DNA of 64,000 nt, from the NCBI GenBank assembly GCA_016124495.1, contig WGNP01000016.1, positions 18,631-82,630 on the forward strand, given 5' to 3'. The notes beneath the pieces are model-generated. The model made no database searches. It was not told where the DNA came from and saw only the letters and a program-made list of their open reading frames with translations. Both the position numbers and the translations under genes were made by a program. Source of the DNA: Hyphomonas sp. GTDB taxonomy: Bacteria > Pseudomonadota > Alphaproteobacteria > Caulobacterales > Hyphomonadaceae. Shown here piece after piece: positions 36,313-44,333 of the stretch (positions within the stretch are counted from its first letter, which is position 1; each line of letters starts with the position of its first letter).

Positions 36313-37137
36313 CTAGAGACCGGTCGCCTGCCAGACCATCCGGACCGCGACCAGCGCGAGCAGGAGACCGAACAGCTTGCGCAGATTATCCGCAGGCAGA
36401 CGGTGCGCAAGCGCGGCGCCGACCGGTGCCATCAGCATGGTGAACACTGAGATCAGCGCGAAGGCCGGCAGGTTCACGAAACCAAGCGACAACGGCGGCA
36501 AACCCTCCCGGCCCCAGCCCACGATAATTGCGGCGATCGCGCCCGGCAGGCCGATCGCAACGCCCCAGCCGGCAGCCGTAGCAACCGCGCGGTGGATCGG
36601 CATGCCGCAGAGCGTCATCAGGCTGACGCCGAACGTGCCGCCGCCAATTCCCATCAGGGCCGACAACGTACCGACGCCTGTACCGAGGCCTGCGCGCGCT
36701 GCGCCCCTGGGCATTTCTTCAGCAACCCGCCAACTCGGGCGGCCGAAGATGAGCTGCAACGACAGAAGCACAAGCAGCGATCCAAACAGCCCGAGCAGCA
36801 TCTGTTTGGACATCAGTCCCGAGAGACCGATGCCGAACGCAGCGCCGAGCATGATCCAGGGCGCCCAGCCCCGGATGACGGACCAGTCCACAGCGCCATG
36901 CAGCTGGTGGGCCATGACGCTCCGGATGGATGTGAGGATTATAGTGGCGAGAGAGGTCGAGACGGCCACGTGCATGGCAGTTTCCCCAAAGCCCATCCCG
37001 TCCAGCAGGAAAAAGAGCACGGGCACGATAACGGAGCCGCCGCCAATACCAAACATGCCGGCCACCAGACCTGCGAACAAGCCGGCTGCGGCCAGTGACA
37101 GGATCAGCACACCGTATTGGGACAGGAATTCACTCAT
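36313..37137 (-). CDS. TauE/SafE family sulfite exporter-like permease
   Basis: A 274-residue inner-membrane protein with about eight helices arranged as two repeats. The repeat motif GLVAGMFGIGGGSVIVPVLFFLL near the N-terminus and the matching GTGVGTLSALMGIGGGTFGVSLM in the second half are characteristic of TauE/SafE (DUF81) transporters, which are linked to export of sulfite, sulfoacetate or other organic anions. Substrate unknown. Starts at MSEFLSQYG, with the gene oriented away from the downstream zinc-ribbon gene's promoter. Confidence 0.88.
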   Translation of the reverse strand: MSEFLSQYGVLILSLAAAGLFAGLVAGMFGIGGGSVIVPVLFFLLDGMGFGETAMHVAVSTSLATIILTSIRSVMAHQLHGAVDWSVIRGWAPWIMLGAAFGIGLSGLMSKQMLLGLFGSLLVLLSLQLIFGRPSWRVAEEMPRGAARAGLGTGVGTLSALMGIGGGTFGVSLMTLCGMPIHRAVATAAGWGVAIGLPGAIAAIIVGWGREGLPPLSLGFVNLPAFALISVFTMLMAPVGAALAHRLPADNLRKLFGLLLALVAVRMVWQATGL

Positions 37138-37193
37138 GTGCCCGCCTTAGCGGCCCGCCGGGGCGCTGTCGATTGCGGCTGCCGGAAAGGCGC

Positions 37194-37427
37194 TCAGTGA
37201 TGATGGTGGTGGGGCTCGGTATTGATCTTGCCGCACTTGCCGCACTTGATGATGACGCCGTGAGCGTCGCGGTGGGCGACGTTGACCAGCAGCTTCGTCT
37301 TGCAGCCGCCGCACCGGTAGGTCTCGTCCCCGCCGCCTTCATGCACGGGCGCGCCGGCCTGATGCTCGATCACGTTGGCGCCTTCGGCCTCTCGCGGGGT
37401 TATCAGGATCATATCGAACTGGGGCAT
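37194..37427 (-). CDS. Small zinc-ribbon protein with natural C-terminal polyhistidine
   Basis: A 77-residue protein. YRCGGCKTKLLVNV and IIKCGKCGKIN give two CxxC knuckles about 22 residues apart, a zinc-ribbon pattern. The N-terminus (MPQFDMILITPRE) is hydrophobic but lacks a signal. The chain ends in PHHHHH, a genomic polyhistidine tail. Function unknown; the metal-binding features suggest a nucleic-acid or partner-binding adapter. It stands alone between the TauE/SafE and DUF1489 genes. Confidence 0.65.
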   Translation of the reverse strand: MPQFDMILITPREAEGANVIEHQAGAPVHEGGGDETYRCGGCKTKLLVNVAHRDAHGVIIKCGKCGKINTEPHHHHH

Positions 37428-37525
37428 GCGCAGGGCCTTTCGGAAAACGCGTCGGATCGCAGCCCGCCTTCTTCCACTACCCTGCGCCGTTTTTCAATGC
37501 TGCTTCGGGTTCGGGCAACTGGAAG

Positions 37526-37942
37526 CTACCAGACGCCAGCATTTTTGAGGGCGGCGTCAAGGCTGGGCGGCAGGTCGATCGCCGCCTCGCCGGACTTCAG
37601 GTCCCGCGGCGCCTCTCCCGGCTTCAGGTACCGCCAGCCCTGGAACGGGCGTTTAGGCTGGGCATAGGTGCGCACCAGCTCGGGATCGAACACCAGTTCG
37701 CACAGCGTCTTGCCGGCTTCGTCCGGCACCGAACGAATGTCGATGATACGCTGGCGAACGCGGATCGCGCGTTTGATCACCCAATATATCGAACCGCCAT
37801 CCAGCATCTCCTCGGCGCGTTTGGGCGCCATCCGCGTGTGATGCACGGGATTGGGCAGCTTTTTCATGAGGCGCTTCTGCCAGTCGGCAAGATCATCGAT
37901 ATCGTCTGCGCCGACGCAGAGCTTGACCATGTGAATCGTCAT
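37526..37942 (-). CDS. DUF1489 family protein
   Basis: A 138-residue protein matching the alphaproteobacterial DUF1489 family: MVKLCVGADDIDDLADWQKRL, HHTRMAPKRAEEML, GGSIYWVIKRAIRVRQRIIDI, then CELVFDPELVRTYAQPKRPFQGWRYLKPGEAPRDL. The family is nearly confined to Alphaproteobacteria and its biochemical role is not established. It lies 10 bases after the upstream secreted-protein gene on the same strand, so the two may be one transcript. Confidence 0.88.
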   Translation of the reverse strand: MTIHMVKLCVGADDIDDLADWQKRLMKKLPNPVHHTRMAPKRAEEMLDGGSIYWVIKRAIRVRQRIIDIRSVPDEAGKTLCELVFDPELVRTYAQPKRPFQGWRYLKPGEAPRDLKSGEAAIDLPPSLDAALKNAGVW

Positions 37943-37952
37943 GCCATCGAGT

Positions 37953-38705
37953 CTAGCGCCCCGGCGACGTGGGTCCAGAGGTCATCTGTAGCGCTTCGGC
38001 GCGCCGGCGGTCATCATACGCCGTCTCGGCGTCCGTGCTGGCGAAGAAGAAGTACACGTCCGTCACTTTAGCTTCGAACCGCCGCTCGATGCGCTTGAAA
38101 GCGGCGCGGGCCTCCAGATCGATCGTGAAGCCGGAGACATAGGAAAAACCCCAGCGCGGCTCGGTCTTCAACAGGTAGCTCTGCTCGTAGCGCGTGAGCT
38201 TGCCGCCCGACGGCCCGTTCACCGGCTTCGGCAGCGTATAGTCGATCCGCTGGAACCGTTCGCCGACCGGATCGAGCCAGGCCGTCGCTTTGAGGCGCTC
38301 GGCCGCCCAGACGTCGAATTCGGTATCGTTGTAATTTGGCTGGTGGCGGAAACTGATGCGCCAGGCATCACCGTCCGAGTTCACTTCGACTGAAGGCCCG
38401 AGGCTCTCGCGCAGGTCGTCCGGAAACAGGCGCCCGTCCGGCGCAGGCTCGGCGGCCCAGCTGGCGGCAACCTGGTCGAGCTCCGGATCATTGCCGCGAT
38501 GCTCCAGCACGACCCAGCGGGCACCCGGAGGCAGGCGAGGATCAAACAGATAAGTGTGGTTCGCACGGTTCGAGACGAGCTCGACCGTGAAGGCGGCGCG
38601 CAGCGTGTCCGGCGCTTCGGTGGCCTCCAGGGCGGAATGCATTGGGCCGGAGCCAGTCGCGACGGCAAGCGAAATCAGAAACGCGAACAGCATGACTCTA
38701 CCCAT
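37953..38705 (-). CDS. Secreted hypothetical protein
   Basis: A 250-residue protein with an N-terminal signal (MGRVMLFAFLISLAVATGSG). The mature part has mixed beta structure with conserved-looking blocks (WVVLEHRGNDPELD, DAWRISFRHQPNYNDTEFD, RFQRIDYTLPKPVNG, RWGFSYVSGFTIDLEARAAF). No cysteines and no recognised domain. The start is uncertain: ATG 38759, 38705 and 38693 are all in frame, and 38705 gives the best signal peptide. Followed closely by the DUF1489 gene. Probably periplasmic, function unknown. Confidence 0.6.
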   Translation of the reverse strand: MGRVMLFAFLISLAVATGSGPMHSALEATEAPDTLRAAFTVELVSNRANHTYLFDPRLPPGARWVVLEHRGNDPELDQVAASWAAEPAPDGRLFPDDLRESLGPSVEVNSDGDAWRISFRHQPNYNDTEFDVWAAERLKATAWLDPVGERFQRIDYTLPKPVNGPSGGKLTRYEQSYLLKTEPRWGFSYVSGFTIDLEARAAFKRIERRFEAKVTDVYFFFASTDAETAYDDRRRAEALQMTSGPTSPGR

Positions 38706-38910
38706 TCCGAATGGCGCCGTTACTTCGCCTTTGATTGCGGCGGCTATGCGGCAAAGCAATGCCGCACGGCGTTTTGCATTCCAAGGCCTGCAAGTTCAGC
38801 GATTTAAGCGTGCTTCAGCAATTGTTTACAGGAGTTGAACAGACTCCCGGCAAGAAACTGCCGGAACACTGAAATTTCCGTAATGGCCGGCCGGTTCGGC
38901 GCTGGCCCTC

Positions 38911-39672
38911 TCAGGGCTGAGCGATTCCGCTCCAATCCTGCATAAAGACCCACCCATTCATCAGGCTGTGAGCCAGGATCGGAGCCGCGAGCCCTTTGCT
39001 CAGGATACGAAGCCAGCCGAACAACAGACCGCCAATAAAGACGCTCAAGAGACCCGGCAAATAGTACTGGCTATGAGTGCCGGCGAACGCTGCGGACGAG
39101 ACGGCGACCGCGAGCCATGGATTCCAGCCCCGCGCCAGCAGAAAACCTAGAAGCAGGCCTCGAAAGACCAACTCCTCGAAGACCGGAGCCGTCACCACGG
39201 ACCACAGGAACTCACCGGGCAAATGCGCCAGCGTCAGGGTGTAAGCATAATCTTCGCGCTCGTTCAGAAGCGCCTCTCCGGCATCCAGCGAGGTTGTGAG
39301 AGTTGCGATCACTTCCCATGCAAACACGTCGATCAATACAGCGGCCAGCACGGCGCCCAGGATTGAGGGGCCCAGGCTACCGATCGGCAACGCAGCCCGC
39401 ATCACGCCCGCTACTCTCAGGTGAGCCACCAGCGCCATGATCCCGGCAACCAGCAACACCGCCATATAGACACCTGAGAGCGGATGATCCATGTCCCACC
39501 AAGGCAACCAGAAGGCCTCAGAGGCGGTGTTGACGGACTCATGATACCCGGCGATCTGACTGGCGATGGCGATCAGGATCTCGTAGCCCCAGAGACTCCA
39601 GACGACCGACGACAGGACCATGAGCGCGAGGCGCCTGCGTTGATCGTCTTCATCGGCGATCGTTGCTTCCAT
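38911..39672 (-). CDS. CPBP family intramembrane metalloprotease
   Basis: A 253-residue polytopic protein with six to eight helices. The CPBP (CAAX protease and bacteriocin-processing) motifs are intact: EELVFRGLL (glutamates and arginine), FAGTHSQYYLPG (catalytic His) and APILAHSLMNGWVF (second His with Asn). Such enzymes cleave within or near the membrane or are immunity proteins. The gene starts eight bases after the stop of the metal-less amidohydrolase gene on the same strand, so it is probably the last gene of a three-gene operon with the two amidohydrolases. Confidence 0.85.
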   Translation of the reverse strand: MEATIADEDDQRRRLALMVLSSVVWSLWGYEILIAIASQIAGYHESVNTASEAFWLPWWDMDHPLSGVYMAVLLVAGIMALVAHLRVAGVMRAALPIGSLGPSILGAVLAAVLIDVFAWEVIATLTTSLDAGEALLNEREDYAYTLTLAHLPGEFLWSVVTAPVFEELVFRGLLLGFLLARGWNPWLAVAVSSAAFAGTHSQYYLPGLLSVFIGGLLFGWLRILSKGLAAPILAHSLMNGWVFMQDWSGIAQP

Positions 39673-39680
39673 GAAAGCCG

Positions 39681-40946
39681 TTACCGTTTGTACGCCATCG
39701 GCTTCTGGCTTTCGTCAATCGTCCGGTAGCGGTCGCGCAGCTTGGTCTGGCGCGACTCCATCGGCTGCGCCTCCCCGTCGATAAAGACCGCCGATGGCGC
39801 CGAGGTGACGTCCAGCGGATCGCCGTCCCAGGCCACCACATCGGCCCGCGCGCCGGGCGCCAGTACGCCGAGCCCGGTCATGCCGAAGATCTCAGCCGGC
39901 GCGGTCGTCAGGGCCCGCATCGCCTCATCAAAGTCCATCCCGTTGGCCACGGCATTTCCGGCAATCTGTGTCGCTAGCCGGGCAAGATGGCTGTCATTGT
40001 CGAGGTTCACGATCGCCACCGTGACACCAGCTTCGGCGAGCCGCTTCGCGTTCTCGCTGGTCGAGGCCAGCTGCGAGAAACTCGAAGGCAGGTTGGAGAA
40101 GGCATCCAAGATGACCGGGATCTCGAGTTCGGCCAGACGCGGTGCAACGCGCCAGCCTTCATCTGCGCCGACAACCGCCAGGCGCAAGGCAGGGTTCTGC
40201 TCTTTGAAGTCCATGATGGCATCCAGGTCGCTCGCGCGGCTCGCCTGGAAGAGGATCAGCTGATCGCCCTTGACCGCCGGCATAAGGGCCAGCGCGTCCA
40301 TCCGCGTGAGCACATTGCCCTCATTGTGGCTCATGTACCGCGCCGCGAAGAAGCGCACATCGTCAAACGCGCCGCGCAGGGCCGCCCAGGCGGCCGGGCG
40401 CGAGCCGCCCGCCAGCTGGGCGCCGCTCTCGCCGAGCACGACATAGGCAAAGGCCCGTTCGCGAAACACGCTACCTGTCAGGCCGCTCGTGTCCGCGAGG
40501 AAGCCCTGCCCCCCAAACAGCTTGCTCTGTGCCTGCGGCGCAACGGCGATCCGGGTAAACCCGTCGAGGCGGGTAACGGGAATAGACGTGGTGTCGGGGT
40601 TGAATCCGTCCGCCGCATTGAGCGCGGCCGAAAAGGCAGAGCTTGCGGCGCCCGTGTCATTGGCGTCATCGACACCGCTGACTTCCGTCAGCCCGGTGCG
40701 CGAAAAGGCGGAGATCAGGCCCGGCGTCACCCATTGCGCGCGCACTTCGGTGGCCCCCGCAGGCACGCGCGTGGACGCCGGTCCGACCGAAACGATTCGG
40801 CCGTTCTCGATAACCACCAAGCCGTCCGAAATCGTCCCCTGACTGGTGCCCGTCCAGACGGTTTCACCATAGACGGCAACGGGTTGCGCAAAGGCGAATG
40901 GGGAGGCCGCCACCGCAGCAAGACTGATAAGCAGGTGACGGATCAT
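39681..40946 (-). CDS. Amidohydrolase-fold protein lacking metal-binding histidines, secreted
   Basis: A 421-residue protein with a signal peptide (MIRHLLISLAAVAASPFAFA). The composite amidohydrolase architecture is retained: N-terminal beta-sandwich, WVTPGLI, and the C-terminal PGARADVVAWDGDPLD. The metal site is not. Where the adjacent paralogue has DNHSHLG, this one has SAFSRTG (Phe 81 and Arg 83 at the His positions). VHMHCYRAD is replaced by LFQASRASD, and FHHAVE by VGADEG. It is therefore probably catalytically dead, perhaps a structural partner of the upstream gene product, with which it shares a 4-base overlap. About 35 percent shorter spacing loops are seen in the barrel. High confidence in the fold, moderate in the inactivity. 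Confidence 0.82.
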   Translation of the reverse strand: MIRHLLISLAAVAASPFAFAQPVAVYGETVWTGTSQGTISDGLVVIENGRIVSVGPASTRVPAGATEVRAQWVTPGLISAFSRTGLTEVSGVDDANDTGAASSAFSAALNAADGFNPDTTSIPVTRLDGFTRIAVAPQAQSKLFGGQGFLADTSGLTGSVFRERAFAYVVLGESGAQLAGGSRPAAWAALRGAFDDVRFFAARYMSHNEGNVLTRMDALALMPAVKGDQLILFQASRASDLDAIMDFKEQNPALRLAVVGADEGWRVAPRLAELEIPVILDAFSNLPSSFSQLASTSENAKRLAEAGVTVAIVNLDNDSHLARLATQIAGNAVANGMDFDEAMRALTTAPAEIFGMTGLGVLAPGARADVVAWDGDPLDVTSAPSAVFIDGEAQPMESRQTKLRDRYRTIDESQKPMAYKR

Positions 40947-42352
40947 TTGCGGTCTCCTTCGCCGGGGTGGCCAAGTTCGAAATCCATCACCGGCTGGTTC
41001 GCCGGATCGTTGCGGTCAAACATCAGGGCGCCGTCCACATAAACCTTCTCAGCCTTGGCATAGCTGCTGAAGGGATTGCCGGACCAGACCACGATATCCG
41101 CCATCTTGCCGGGCTCAAGGCTGCCCGTCTGCGCGTCCACACCCAGCGACTTCGCCGGGTTCAGCGAAAGCCATTGCCAGGCGATCTCGATCGGGATGTC
41201 GATTCCGATCCGCTTACCGTCGGCCCAGGCTTTGGCGGCTTCCTGGTTTAGACGCTGGATGCCGACATCGCTGTCCGAATGCACGATTGCGCAGGCGCCG
41301 GCATTGTGGACGAGCGGGATGTTCTCTGGGATGCCGTCATAGGCCTCCATCTTGAAGCCCCACCAGTCGGCCCACATCGATGAACACACGCCATAGTCGG
41401 CGAGCTTGTCGGCGATCTTGTAGCTTTCGACCGCGTGGTGGAAGGCGGCGACCTTGTAGCCGAACTCGTTCGAGATATCGAGGATCTGGGCCATCTCGTC
41501 GGCGCGGTAGCAGTGCATGTGGACAAGTATATCCCCGCTGAGCACATCGGCGAGCGTTTCGAGTTCCAGATCACGCTTCGGCGGATCGCCGCCGCCGGAC
41601 TCCGCCTTGTCCATCTGCTTTCTGTAGTCGGCCGCCTGGATCCACGCGTCGCGGTAGCCGGCAACATTGCCCATCCGCGAATACGGTGCGCCGCCCGGCG
41701 CTGAACCCTGACCGTAGCCGTAGACCCGCTTGGGGTTTTCCCCGCAAGCCATTTTCAGGGTGTAGGGCGCACCGGGAAACTTCATCGCCTGTACCGTGCG
41801 CGCCGGCACGTTCTTGAGCGTCACGCCGCGCCCACCAAACAGGTTGGCGCTGCCCGGAAGGATTTGGAGCGAAGTGATGCCGCCGGCCAGCGCGCGGGTG
41901 AATCCCGGATCCTGCGGCCAGACGGAGTGTTCGACCCAGACTTCCGCCGTCACCGGCCCCGAAATCTCGTTGCCATCGTCGTGGGAATCCACACCCGGCG
42001 ACGGATAGGCGCCCAGGTGGCTGTGATTGTCGATGATGCCGGGCGTGACCCACTTACCGCGTGCATCCAGTGTGACCGCGCCGTCCGGCGCCGTCAGGTC
42101 CGCGCCGACCGCCTTGATCTTGCCGCCCTCGATCAGGACGGCGCCGTTCTCGATCCGCGCCCCTGCGCCGTCGAGCACTGTCGCATTGGCGATCAGCAGC
42201 GTCTCTGACGGATAGGGTTTGTAGGTCGATGGAAAGGGATTCGCGATCGGAGACTTGCCCGCGTCCGCGTTGTCCCGGCTGCCCGGCGCTTCACAGGCGG
42301 CGAGCGCAAGCGCGGCGGCCGCCACCCGGCACAGTTTTCCGAATTCCATCAC
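40943..42352 (-). CDS. Metal-dependent amidohydrolase, lipoprotein
   Basis: A 469-residue member of the imidazolonepropionase-like amidohydrolases. The lipoprotein signal is VAAAALALAAC-E (lipid Cys 20), then a beta-sandwich and barrel. Metal ligands are intact: HxH in TPGIIDNHSHLG (His 110 and 112), histidines in LVHMHCYRADEM and AAFHHAVESY, and the Asp of CAIVHSDSDVG. SLEPGKMADIVVWSG is the conserved C-terminal sandwich strand. Relatives include secreted enzymes acting on dipeptides or N-acyl amino acids; the substrate is unknown. It heads the operon with the metal-less paralogue and the CPBP protease. ATG 42352 or 42349 could start. Confidence 0.88.
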   Translation of the reverse strand: MMEFGKLCRVAAAALALAACEAPGSRDNADAGKSPIANPFPSTYKPYPSETLLIANATVLDGAGARIENGAVLIEGGKIKAVGADLTAPDGAVTLDARGKWVTPGIIDNHSHLGAYPSPGVDSHDDGNEISGPVTAEVWVEHSVWPQDPGFTRALAGGITSLQILPGSANLFGGRGVTLKNVPARTVQAMKFPGAPYTLKMACGENPKRVYGYGQGSAPGGAPYSRMGNVAGYRDAWIQAADYRKQMDKAESGGGDPPKRDLELETLADVLSGDILVHMHCYRADEMAQILDISNEFGYKVAAFHHAVESYKIADKLADYGVCSSMWADWWGFKMEAYDGIPENIPLVHNAGACAIVHSDSDVGIQRLNQEAAKAWADGKRIGIDIPIEIAWQWLSLNPAKSLGVDAQTGSLEPGKMADIVVWSGNPFSSYAKAEKVYVDGALMFDRNDPANQPVMDFELGHPGEGDRK

Positions 42353-42485
42353 AGCCCCACATCTCGTTCCAGCAGACTATGTGTGCGGCGTTTTCCGCGA
42401 ATGGCAAGCCAGCAGGCAGGGTCTGCGAAGATCGCCGGCGAGTCTGGAAACTTGTGTTGCCGAAAGGTCGCGGCCGAGGCGTTTT

Positions 42486-42827
42486 CTAGTCAGCGAAGTC
42501 GCGTTTTTCCGGGCCGAAGACGCGCGTCACCAGCCAGTTCGGCGCCATTTTCTCTATCTGCGGATGACGCGTCAGCGCGTTCGCCAGCCATTGGCGGGCC
42601 CACACCGCGTTCCGCCCGATCAGCACTGCGCCCACGACGGCTAACGGTAGGCCGAGCGGCAGGGCCGGCGTCGCGAAACCAACAGGCACAGACAGCAGGA
42701 TCAATCCAAGCCCGGTCAGGGCCAGACCTAGGCGCGCAGCCACGTTCACACTCTGGCGCTTGACGTTGATCGTCATCGGCGGCGCGTAGGTGGTCTGGGG
42801 CGGCAGGGAGCTTTTTTCGCTGGTCAT
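42486..42827 (-). CDS. Small membrane protein
   Basis: A 113-residue protein with two hydrophobic helices (LGLALTGLGLILLSVPVGFATPAL and LGLPLAVVGAVLIGRNA) and charged ends. The helix pair with a proline-rich turn resembles small transmembrane proteins of the PGPGW-like group, but no assignment is firm. The C-terminal tail (HPQIEKMAPNWLVTRVFGPEKRDF) is probably cytoplasmic. It is transcribed on its own, 133 bases from the amidohydrolase start. Confidence 0.6.
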   Translation of the reverse strand: MTSEKSSLPPQTTYAPPMTINVKRQSVNVAARLGLALTGLGLILLSVPVGFATPALPLGLPLAVVGAVLIGRNAVWARQWLANALTRHPQIEKMAPNWLVTRVFGPEKRDFAD

Positions 42828-42964
42828 CTGGAGGATCTTGGGCCTGTGAACTTGACATCTATAGTAGCAGACGACCTGTGTCGAAAGTCTGGCAGGAGCG
42901 TTGCACGGTTGCTACAACCCTCTAACTTTTTGTTGCCAAGTGCGTGTAGCGGCATGGGGACTGC

Positions 42965-44329
42965 GTGAAATTACAGTCCATCCAGATCCTTCGCGGTTTC
43001 GCGGCCCTGCTCGTGGTGATCTACCACATCCGGGCCATGGAATCCCTGGCGATCGCCAATAACGGCCTGTCCGAACTGCCGCTGCTCAACGGGCTGGTTA
43101 CCAACGGCTATGCCGGGGTGGACCTCTTCTTCGTCATCTCTGGTTTTATCATGGTGCACGTCACCACAGGCCTGCGGGCCGGCGTGGTATCCGCCCTCGA
43201 TTTCCTCTTCGCGCGCGTGACGCGGATCTACCCGATCTGGTGGCTCTTTGCCGCGCTGATGACGGCGATGTTCATTGTCTACAACGGACTAGGATACGGT
43301 TATGGCTGGGAGCGCGTCACCCAGGGCCAGCCGCTGACGCCGTACATGATCAAATCCTTCCTGCTCGCGCCCCAGCCTGCCCACCCCGTCCTCGGCGTCG
43401 GCTGGACGCTGGTGCACGAGATGTACTTCTACCTCGTCTTCACCCTGTTCCTGCTGGTGCCCCGGCGCTTCTGGCATTGGGGACTGCTGGCCTGGGGCAC
43501 GGCGATTGTGGGTGCGTCCTTCGTGGGCCTGACCAAACCCTTCGCCGGGGACGTCAGCGCACTGATCTTCTATCCGATGACGATCGAATTCATAATGGGC
43601 GCCGCGGTCGGACTTGCGGTCTCGGCGGGCCTCGCCTGGCGAAGCGGCATGGTGACCCTGATCGGGACGCTCTGGCTGCTCGCCAGCCTCACCTTCCAGG
43701 GCGCCGAAGATGACAACCTCTTGATGTGGGGGCGCGTCGTCTGGTTTGGCCTGCCCTGCACCCTGCTTGTCTACGGCTTTGCGACGCTGGAGATCACACG
43801 GCGTCAGGCCTGGCTGTTACCGGCCGGCATCGGCGCGCTGTGCGCGGCCATCATCAGCCTGCTGTACAACCTCGTCAGCGACAGCCCGTTCGACGACCGG
43901 CTCGGCGCCACCATCATGTCCGCCGTGATCGGCATGCTGGCGATGCTGGTGGTCCTCTGGCTCGGCTGGCTTGGCGGTCAGGCACGACCAGCTGCCCTGC
44001 GCGCGATTGAACGGCCGCTTGGCAACGTACACGCCGCCCTTGCGCGGATCGGCGACTGGTCTTTTTCGCTCTATCTTTGCCATCCGATGGTACTGGCGCC
44101 CATGCGGATAATCTTCAACGCGGCTGAAGAACGCGAAATCCTGCCGACCGTCTTCCGCCTCGGCCACCCCGGACCGATGGACAATATCGCCCTGATCGTG
44201 ACGTCCCTTACCGCCAGCTTGCTTGTCGCATGGCTCTCCTACCGGCTGCTGGAGCGTCCGGTGAGTCATGGCTTCGCGCATCTTCGCCGCGCGATCTTCC
44301 ACCGCCGCCACGAGGCGGCAGCGGATTGA
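42965..44329 (+). CDS. Acyltransferase family 3 membrane protein
   Basis: A 454-residue integral-membrane O-acyltransferase with ten or eleven helices. Family hallmarks are IQILRGFAALLVVIYHIRAME, with the catalytic His in the first helix-loop, YAGVDLFFVISGFIM and ARVTRIYPIWWLF. The first helix begins immediately at the N-terminus. Such enzymes O-acetylate or acylate exopolysaccharide, lipopolysaccharide or peptidoglycan sugars. No polysaccharide genes are nearby, so the acceptor is unknown. Ends five bases from the convergent gcvPB gene. Confidence 0.88.
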   Translation: MKLQSIQILRGFAALLVVIYHIRAMESLAIANNGLSELPLLNGLVTNGYAGVDLFFVISGFIMVHVTTGLRAGVVSALDFLFARVTRIYPIWWLFAALMTAMFIVYNGLGYGYGWERVTQGQPLTPYMIKSFLLAPQPAHPVLGVGWTLVHEMYFYLVFTLFLLVPRRFWHWGLLAWGTAIVGASFVGLTKPFAGDVSALIFYPMTIEFIMGAAVGLAVSAGLAWRSGMVTLIGTLWLLASLTFQGAEDDNLLMWGRVVWFGLPCTLLVYGFATLEITRRQAWLLPAGIGALCAAIISLLYNLVSDSPFDDRLGATIMSAVIGMLAMLVVLWLGWLGGQARPAALRAIERPLGNVHAALARIGDWSFSLYLCHPMVLAPMRIIFNAAEEREILPTVFRLGHPGPMDNIALIVTSLTASLLVAWLSYRLLERPVSHGFAHLRRAIFHRRHEAAAD

Positions 44330-44333
44330 GCGA

